Assembly: GCF_000002235.5 (NCBI RefSeq)
Contig: NW_022145613.1
Coordinates: forward strand, 1,885,001-1,949,000
Direction of reading: 5' to 3'
Source: Strongylocentrotus purpuratus
Taxonomy: Eukaryota > Echinodermata > Echinoidea > Camarodonta > Strongylocentrotidae
DNA length: 64,000 bases
The position numbers and the translations under genes were made by a program. The notes beneath the pieces were generated by a model that was not told the origin of the DNA, did no database searches, and worked only from the letters and a program-made list of their open reading frames with translations. This document shows, one piece after another, positions 27,501 through 37,547 of the stretch. Every line of letters starts with the position of its first letter. Position 1 is the first letter of the stretch.

Positions 27501-30500
27501 GGACCACCAGCCCCTCAGGCTCAGGAGGAGAGAACAGATACTCAGGAATCCTCCTCAGTAACATCAGGTAAGATATTTATTTGGAAGATACCCATCTTAG
27601 ATTTTCATAAAGGTGGAAATCATTGTTTTTATTCCTCTTTTAGATTAAATGGTTCTTTGGACTGCAGAGTGTTATAGAATTAGATTTGGCTATTGATGCA
27701 AATGTTAAATGACAATTTCTTGACAATTTTTTGATAATTTTACAAATTCTTCATGTTTTTCATTTTTGTGTGAAAAATGTTTGAATGTTCCAACCTCTCT
27801 TACAGGTGCAGTTTCAGCAGCCACAGGATCAACACTGCCGGTCAGCCAAAGCTTGGGAGAAAGCAGTGACCCCTATCAGCCATCAGGATCATCATTCCTA
27901 TCAAGCAGCTTCTCTGGTCCATCATCTGATTACAGTCAGTCAGGTCCAGTATCAGCACCAAAGACCACATTGCAAGATCAGCCTAGGAACTTGAGTGAAG
28001 CCATCCCCGGCTCTTCAGCTGCTGGTGGCCCTGGACCTTCACACAGGGAAGGTGAGGGCGGTGATCCAGGGCCAAGTGCTCTGGACGTTATCGGTAGCAG
28101 CGGTAGTCAGGCATCCTCAGCAGGACCTTCTGGTGCTGCCACTGCAGGAGGTGCTTCTGCAACCGTTGTAAGTGTGATTCGCACTACTGGATCAGTGGAT
28201 AAATCTGCAGGGGACCCTCAAGCCCATAGCTCAGGAAGTAGGGAACCTTTGGTCAATCAGCCAGGTCCAGTGAGGGTTTCAGAGATACCCCTTCCACCGG
28301 ACCCTATTAGGGACAACAGTGAAGATCTATCTGGTCCTAGCAGGAATGTTAATCTGGGTGCCCTCTTCCATGTAGGAGGAGAACAGGCTGTACAAGCTAG
28401 CCCAATGAACCTCTCTGAATCTGCCAATAGTGGACCAGCTGTAGAACCTTCACCCTTAGAATTGTCCAATCATGAGACAGGAGAACGTAGTCGTCCAACA
28501 TCGGCTACGAGAGACCTTGATGGAGCTGATCCTGAAGAAGGTGGAAGGAGGAAAGCTCCCGGAAGAGGTGGTCCAACAACCATCACTGTTGATCGAGCTG
28601 ATATACAACCTGTTAGTGACCTTGATCAAGTCATCAGACTCACAAGGTAAATATTAAGGTCTACATTAAATGCGATATGATTGTTAACACTGTTATATTA
28701 CTTATTTGTTAGTGTAAGTTCATGCTTGCAAACAGTTAAAGACCTTCTGCTCAATGTCCAAATTCAAGGAATTTTGTATCTTAGGATGGGTGCTTACCTA
28801 TAGTCACTACAGAAATGCTAGATCTTGAACTTGGGTAACTTGGTAACCCATTCAAAACCATCTCTTTGTTCTGTGATTCTTACCGTCATTTCCTTTAGAT
28901 TTTGTTTAAACCAATGATAATTTGCAGATTTTCTTTGACAGGTAATTTCAATACGTTTATACAAGTCCTTCCTCCATTGATTTCGTGGCTTTATTCTTGT
29001 ATTTGTTCAGGCCCCTGTCTCCACTATTATCAGCTGACATGTTACTTGGTAGATGGCGTCTATGTCTAGAGCTCTTTGGCCATGTCTTCTTGGAGGATGT
29101 CGGAGCAGAGCCTGGATCAGTTCTGAGTGAGCTAGGAGGATTTGAAGTCAAGGAGTCTCGCTTCAGAAGAGAGATGGAGAAACTCAGGAACAACCACACT
29201 TCTAAGGATCTCACTCTAGAGGTAGGTCCATCAAAATGCTTCATATATTTCAAATTAAAAATAAACAGGTGACAAGTACTAGATGCAAGAAGAGTGAAAT
29301 CTTATTAAAGGCAATGTTTAACAAAGCAAACTCTGAGATACATGGCCCTAGGTGTTACCAGCCTCTGTGATACGGTGTAATATTGAAGCTCTAAAAAAAG
29401 TTGCGCTTCAAAATGATCATGAAGTGCCTCAAAAAAGTAAAAATCTTTGAGTGACCGGTTTTACCGTACTCATTTTCCCCAATAGACTGTAGTGTAATAA
29501 AAATTTTGGGAAAACGGTTTTTGAAATTTTGAATTCCAATCATAAATATCTTGATAATCAGACAAGTGATCAGCTTGTAAAAGTCATGGGATTCCTGACT
29601 GACCCTAAATTTTGATTGCAGCATGAGCTAATTCCAGGATTTTTTTAGAATCTGAGACAAAGATACCCAATCCCCTTAGATCTAATTTTAATGTTTTTAT
29701 CCCACAATTAATTCCATTCCTCACCTCCCATGTAACATGACTGTAAACCACTCATGATGATTATCACTCTTTAGGTGGAGCGCTCTCGTGACCTCCTGAT
29801 ACAGCAGACCATGCGCCAGCTGAACACTCATTTCAATCGTCGAAGCAGCAGCAACTTGGCTGGTCTGCCCCTCGCAGTGCATCGGGTGAAGGTGACCTTC
29901 AAGGATGAACCAGGAGAAGGCAGTGGAGTGGCAAGGAGCTTCTATACAGCCATTGCTGAAGCTCTCATGTCTCCTGAAAGACTACCTAATCTAGATGATT
30001 GCCAGGGCTCTAACAAGGGACCACAATACAGTAAGTTGTTCAGTATTTTCAGTAAAAAGATTCTGTTATCTGATGATGAGGTTCTAAAATATTTTGTGAA
30101 AACTAAATGACAGCAACCAGTGAAATTTTGCGATTGCATGTTATTGGTGCAACATTATTTTTATGCCTCCGCCACCGAAGGTGGTGCCGGAGGCATCATG
30201 TTTTCGGGTTGTCCGTCCGTACGTCCGTACGTCCGTACGTCCGTCCGTACGTCCGTCCGTACGTCCGTCTGTACGTCCGTACGTCCGTCCCGTTTGACCG
30301 TTATCACAATATCTCAAGAACCATTTAAGATTTAAACTTAAGACTCGGGAATAGTATTTATCACCATAGGAAGACTATCTGATTAGATTTTGGAGTACGT
30401 AGGTCAAAGGTCACAGGTCACAGAGGTCAACTTATGAAATTCCTTGTATTGAGTTTGTTAGCGCGATATCTCAAGAACCATTTGAGATTTAAACTTCAAA

Positions 30501-33500
30501 CTTAAGGATAGTATGTATCACCATAGGAAGACGATCTGATTAGATTTTGGAGCACGTATGTCAAAGGTCAAGGGTCACAAAGGTCAACTTATGAAATTCC
30601 ATACATTGAGATTGTTATCATGATATCTCAAGAACCACTGGAGATTTAAACTTCAAACTTAGTGATAGTGTGTATCACTATAGGAAAACAATCTGATTAC
30701 ATTTTGGAGCACGTAGGTCAAAGGTCAAGGGTCATAGAGGTCAACTTATGAAATTCCATACATTGAGATTGTTATCATGATATCTCAAGAACCACTGGAG
30801 ATGTAAAAACTTCAAACTTAAGGATAGTATGTATCACCATAGGAAGACGATCTGATTAGATTTTGGAGCACGTAGGTCAAAGGTCAAGGGTCACAGAGGT
30901 CAACTTACGAAATTCCATACATTGAGATTGTTATCATAATATCTCAAGAACCACTGGAGATTTAAACTTCAAACTTAATGATAGTGTGTATCACCATAGG
31001 AAGACAATCTGATTAGATTTCGGAGCACGTAGGTCAAAGGTCAAGGGTCACAGAGGTCAACTTATGAAATTCCATACATTGAGATCGTTATCGCGATATC
31101 TCAAGAACCACTGGAGAATTTTCACTTCAAACTTAATGATAGTATGTATCACCATATCATAATATCTCAAGAACCACTGGAGATTTAAACTTCAAACTTA
31201 ATGATAGTGTGTATCACCATAGGAAGACAATCTGATTAGATTTTGGAGCACGTAGGTCAAAGGTCAAGGGTCACAGAGGTCAACTTATGAAATTCCATAC
31301 ATTGAGATTGTTATCATGATATCTCAAGAACCACTGGAGATTTAAACTCCAAACGTGTTTAAATTGCTCTATGGCGGAGGCATCATTTTCGACTGCGCGC
31401 AGTCAAAATTCCATCTAGTTTATTTATATCTTTACTTTGCAGAGTTATATACAAAGAGAGGGTTTCAGGTAAATTACAATCTTGAAGTTACACTGGCTCC
31501 AAAATTTGAACAGTTGTTTTGGCATGATCTCCTTTAATCTTGCATTATTGCCACACTGCAAACTTAATCTTTTTTGGTACTTTCATGATAGGAGTGTACA
31601 TAATGATTTGAAAGTTGATATATTATTGTCGAGTATTAAGGCCTCTCTGCACTAGTTTGGCCAGGAGGGAATAGACCTCCCTGCAAGGTCATTGGCAGGT
31701 GGTTGTCTCATCAAATCAACTCTCAACTAACATGGTCACCGATTAGGCATTGTTTGCTATATAGAAGGCACAAGTAGCTATAAGTAGTGCAGTGGTGCTT
31801 TAACAGAAGTATATCTTTAGTTCTAGAGAGTACTTCTTTTATACACCATGTAAACATTAACAAACCTAGGTTGTATTATCAAGGAGAGATTGAAACTCTA
31901 GTAATATTTTTCAATCCGTGATTTTGACAGGTCTTATCCAGAGGCTACGAAGCCGGGAGAGGGAGAGAGAACGTCAACGTCGCTCTGAGCTACGGACAGG
32001 CAGTGGACGTATGGCCCAGAGTTTGGATCGTGATAGGAACACTCTGTCCTACGATGCAAGGCCGTTCTATCCTCGTGACAGCGCTAACTCTGATGACCGC
32101 AGTGCAGATTATGAACCGCTTCCTCCATCCAAGCAGGCTCTTGGTGAAAGACTCTTCCCCAGAGTCTATGCTCTACAGCCAGTGAGTATCTTCTCTACCA
32201 TATTGTATTAAATCTAGAATTTGAGTGTATTCAATAAGATGTTGATCATGTGGTGAATGTGGATCCTGTTATATCATAGGATCGTGGGAACCAGCAAAGT
32301 TAAGACAAAATAAAAAGTGACAATGTGGATATTGATATGTGGAGATTTTGTTCCTTTGCTTCATATGCTCCAGTCATGGTATCCTCATTTGTCTATGCTT
32401 TTTCCCAATTTTATTACTTGTAAAATCACCATCATATCATTTGTAGTTTCTAACATTCATTGTAAGTTTTGTTAGATTCTGTCTAAATTCTGTTTAGATT
32501 CGAGAACCCATAACCGTGAAACATAGCATATATACCTGTGAGCTTGATTCAACCAGGCCTGATACCACCTGTCTTTTACTCCTTGCAGTCTCTTGCTAGT
32601 ATGATCACTGGGATGTTGTTAGAGCTACCACCGGCCAGATTGCTACTGCTTCTCGCCAGTGAGGAGTCTCTCAGAGAGCGAGTGGAGGAGGCTGTTGATA
32701 TCATCCTCTCTCGTGGAAGGTAAGAACTTTCCTCACTGTAGTCAAGTCAAAATAGTATTGCTTTAATGATCCTTTGTTTATATTAAACCAAAAAGTCATG
32801 TAGTCTGTATGAGAAGTGTTGATCTTCACCTTTCCTATGCTGTAGTTGGAAAATCGTACTCAGGAATTCAAACATTCACTTTTAAATTTGAGTTTATACA
32901 AATAAATGTTTCCATCTAAACAGGGGCAGGTGCATGCATTGTAAAGATTATTCTCTCAGAAAATTTGTCATTCCAAATTATAATGGGATAAATAGGAAAA
33001 ACAATTTTCAAGTCATTTATGGTAGCTGATTGTAAACTCATTTGCACAGAAGGGGCTAAGTATGGTAAACATTTGTCCACCGGTAGTGCTATAAGATGAG
33101 CATAATCAAGAAACTATTCCTGGAGAAATATTAAGATTTGATGGAGCTCGCTATTTTTCATCCCACTTTAATCTCCCAGCATCCATTCCTTTTCCGTCCT
33201 CCTCCACAGCCGTGATGATCCTACAGACAGCAGCCGTCTAGACCTGGATATCTTCGGTCTGGGAGAGAGAGAGAAGAGCAAGAATGAGGGCAGTGGATCA
33301 ACATCATCTGCCATGGCAATAGAGACGGAGGATTGTGATGATGCTGATCGGGATGGTGAGGCCTTGTTCTTTCAGCCGGGCAAGAGAGGCTTCTACACTC
33401 CTAGACCGGGCAAGAACTCTGGAGAGAGGCTCAATGTCTTCAGGAATGTGGGCAGGTCAGTTTTGTCATCATGTTAGCAATAAATCACATTTTGGTCTCT

Positions 33501-36500
33501 GTAAGTTATTTTTTAAAACTCTAAATCTATGATACAAAGTAGTTACTTCTGTCAAATAATTATCAGTCATAGACACCAGTGACCTACCTGTAACCTTCGC
33601 TACTCCTAGTATCTATATGTAGACCAGTGTATCTTCTTGATACCATTTTGCAATAAATGAAGGAAACCTCTTGGTCCAGAAAGTAGTCCTGCAATGTCTA
33701 TGTGAATTGGTACTAATAAGTCTTGATATCTACATGTATTGTGCATAACTTCTACTATCTGACTCTATAATGATCGTAATCTAGTGCTTACTACTGTAGT
33801 GGTCATGATCATACTATTTAAACTGTTGAACCATGCAGAAGTAAATAAATATATAGAAGCAACAGATGTACAGTGTGTCATCTCTTTGTGTTCTTTCTTA
33901 TCTAACAGGATTTTAGGATTCTGCTTGCTTCAGAATGAGTTGTGTCCTTTGACCCTCAACCGACATGTCATCAAGTTTCTACTTGGAAGAAAGGTCAGTG
34001 TAAAGGTCACAAGATGACCATGTGTATTTCCTTGTTGTGTTATCACAGTATATCTATACAGTAGGTTTATTTATTGAAATTGATGGAAACTTTGTATTCA
34101 AATTTATGGGAATTTGGAGAACAAAAAAATGTATGTTACCATTCTAATAAATGCTATACATTATATAAGCAGTTTTGTTCAGTTTGTTGTTTGATTTAAT
34201 GATGAAAAACTTCTCAAAAGGGGACCTGGAAAAAGTGTATTGTAAGTGATAAATTCAGAACTGTTCAAATGTGATATTAATGAAAGTCATAGATTCATGT
34301 CATTTCATTTCATTTTGTTTAATTGATTTTCTTTGATGACTCTTCTTCAGATTGGTTGGCATGATCTAGCTTTCTTTGACTCTACCCTGTACGAGGGTCT
34401 ACGTCAGCTGCTCCTGGATGCTGAGAGGGGTCACGATGCAAGCATCGCTGCCATGGAGCTCACATTCTCTATCCAGCTTAGTAAGGAGGAGGGAGGTCAG
34501 ACGGTAGATCTGATACCGGGAGGGAGCAGGGTCAGCGTCAGCACAGACAATATCTTTGAGTATGTCAGGAATTATGCAGAGTACAAGATGGTGACAGTGG
34601 CACACAAGTGTCTAACGGTAAGTTTTACATTGTAGCTCCTATGATACAAAGGTATCCATCAAACTGATATTGAGAATGAGAGGTAGTCTGCAGAGTATAA
34701 GATGGTGATAATCACTCCGTGTAGACAAGAATAGTGCTCCATGTTTGTTTGAATATTCTTGATCAGTGAGAGGTTTACCCCTCCTCAGTGTCCTATTCCG
34801 ATTTTATTCCATTCCTGTGGAATTGAATTTAAGTTAATGGCATTGGCATTGGATAAAGCTGTGGTAGAAATTTAACCTTAAAATGTGAGTTCTGCGAGAC
34901 CCCCCCCCCCCTATTCTAAACGTGGAACCAAGTAAAAATAATGTATGCCATGTAGCACACAGTTTGCTGCCACATAAATATCTTCTTTTTGAAATGAAAA
35001 CCAGTCAAAGTATTGTATAAAATGGAATCTTCTTATCTCTCATCCATCCAGTCCATGAGGCAAGGACTGTTTGATGTCTTGCCACGTAACTCTCTTGACG
35101 GTCTAACCGCTGAGGACTTCAGGTTACTGGTCAATGGATGCGGTCAAGTCAACGTCCAGATGTTGATCAGCTACACTACATTCAATGACGAGACAGGCAA
35201 ACTAGGTGAGTGTAGTCATATTTCCTTTATTCAACTGGATTAGCTTCTTTCTCTATGATTATATCCATTGATCATTGGTTCAAGTAGATATCTTCTTACA
35301 AGGTCATACAACCAACTTGTTCAGAAAATTCATTGTAATAAGTGGAGTTTTTTGTGTATTATAACATGCTCATACATTTACATGTAAAAACGATCAAATT
35401 TCAAGCCATGCAAAGCACTGTATATGTATATGGCAACTGTTCATATACAGATCGTTACTTATACATGATTCACTTTACATCGTGGAGTGAAGACTTTCAA
35501 GATGATGTTTATATTCTTGATTTTGTGACGATTTAAGCTTATCAACATATCTGAATGAAATTAGATAAATGAGATGGTATGATTTTGTTTTATCCTTAGG
35601 TGATGGTCATAGCAATGAGGGGAATGATAAGCTATCTACCTTCAAACTATGGTTCTGGAGTATTGTAGAAAAGATGACCACTCAACAGAAACAAGACTTG
35701 GTAAGTAGACATTGATCCATCTGGTTTATACTATGTCACATGTCTGTACTCTTTACTACAATAATATTTCAACATTTTGCCTAATATGAATATATATATA
35801 TATATACAGTGTGTCTCTAAAAAAGTAAACCCAACTTCAACAGCAAATTTTCAGAAAACTATAAAATATTTACACATTATTTTTTCATGGTTAGATAGTC
35901 CAATAAGTCCTCTGTCCAATTATATCACTTAGGTTATCTGACGCTCATGCATGACTGAGCATGATTCAACTTAGTGAACTGGTGTCAAATCATCACTGTG
36001 GCAAGTTATTTCTTGCTATTGTCATGCATTCAGGGCCTATTTGAAGTTAAATCTTTGTCACATGTTAGGCCTATGATTACATAACAACTTCAGCAAAGGT
36101 TGTTCCTAACACAGGCACACTTCACATGCTTTCCAAACATGGTACAGTTGACAATTAAGCAGAGAGTATTCCTGGTAACTCGATACCAGGAAACAAGAAG
36201 TTTCGTGGAAGTTCAAGATGCTTTTCGGGTGCAGTTCCCCGAGAGGCAGCCTCCAACAAAAAGAGCCATCTGGTACAATGTGAGAAAGTATGCTGATCAC
36301 GGAACCAGTTTGAACAGGAATAAAGGACACTCTGGCCACAGACGAACTGGGAGGTCTGCTGAAAACATCCAAGTGGTAAGAGAGGCCATCCAAGCCCACC
36401 CACGCATAAGCACCAGGAGAAATGATACTGGAATACCACGCGCAACTTTTAACAGAATAGCAAGACTGGATTTGCATCTCCATCCATATCATGTTCATGT

Positions 36501-37496
36501 TCAGCACCAACTTCTACCAGCTGATTTTCCCAGACGACTTCAATTTTCACAATGGTTTGTGAACCGGTGCAACCGAGATCGACAGTTCCTCCAGTTTTTT
36601 ACCATCGGGGATGAAGCAACGTTTTCCATGGATGGAATGGTAAACACCCACAATGAGCACGAGTATGCTGAACTCCATCATCCACCGGGATATGCTTTTA
36701 ATAAGAACATGAGCAGGGAGAAAGTGAGTGTCTGGATTGGTCTTTGTGGCAATGGTTCATTGGTGGGACCTTACTTTTTTGAAGGCAACATCAATGGCAG
36801 GGCGTACCTTGACATGCTGAACAATTTTATTGTGCCTGAGATGGAACAGATCTTCCCCCGACAACGACGTGGAGCATTCCGCAGGGCCTGGTGGGCTCAG
36901 GATGGGGCCCCAGCCCACAGACTTATTGCTGTGAGGAATCGTTTGACTGAACTCTTTGGCAATCGCATCATTGCTCTTCATTTCCCAGTTGAGTGGCCTG
37001 CACGTTCACCAGATCTGACACCATGCGATCTCTTTCTTTGGGGGTATCTTAAAGGAAAAGTGTTCCAAACCCCACCGGCCACAATTCAGGAGCTGAGGCA
37101 ACAGATAACAGGTGAAGTGAACCGATTACGACAAGATCAGGGAATGATCAGGCGTGCTGTCAGGGACATGAGGAGGCGTTGCGAGCTTTGCATGGAAAGG
37201 AATGGCGGTCATGTCGAGGGTACACATCCCTAAGCTATGCTTGTAAGAAATCAGACATTTCCTATGTCATTTGATTGATGAACTTCCAGTGCAATTCTAA
37301 CTTGCCACAGTGATGATTTCACACCCATTCACTAAGTTGAATCATGCTCAGTCATGCATGAGAGTTACATAACCTACGTGGTATCATTGGACAGAGGACT
37401 TATTGGACTATCTAACCATAAAAAATAATGTGTAAATATTTTATAGTTTTCTGAAAATTTGCCGTTGAAGTTGGGTTTACTTTTTTTAGAGACACA

Positions 37497-37547
<51 letters not shown>

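Larger units (their letters stand above)
35807..37499 (+). mobile_element. Complete Tc1/mariner-superfamily transposon in UBR5 intron 49
   Basis: A 1693-base element flanked by TA (35805-35806 and 37500-37501) inside a TA microsatellite. Terminal inverted repeats are about 200 bases (35807-36010 and 37299-37499), begin CAGTGTGTCTCTAAAAAA and differ by only a modest number of substitutions and single-base indels. The single transposase frame (36139-37233) is uninterrupted. Long TIRs, TA target and a DDE/D triad support the assignment. It is in the same orientation as UBR5 and does not disturb its splice sites. Confidence 0.94.

Noticed and set aside
30310..31345. Repeated ~155-bp units considered as tandem gene or ncRNA cluster
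   Set aside because: No conserved open frame or promoter in each unit; the hairpin ends shared with 51293-52277 show a mobile repeat.
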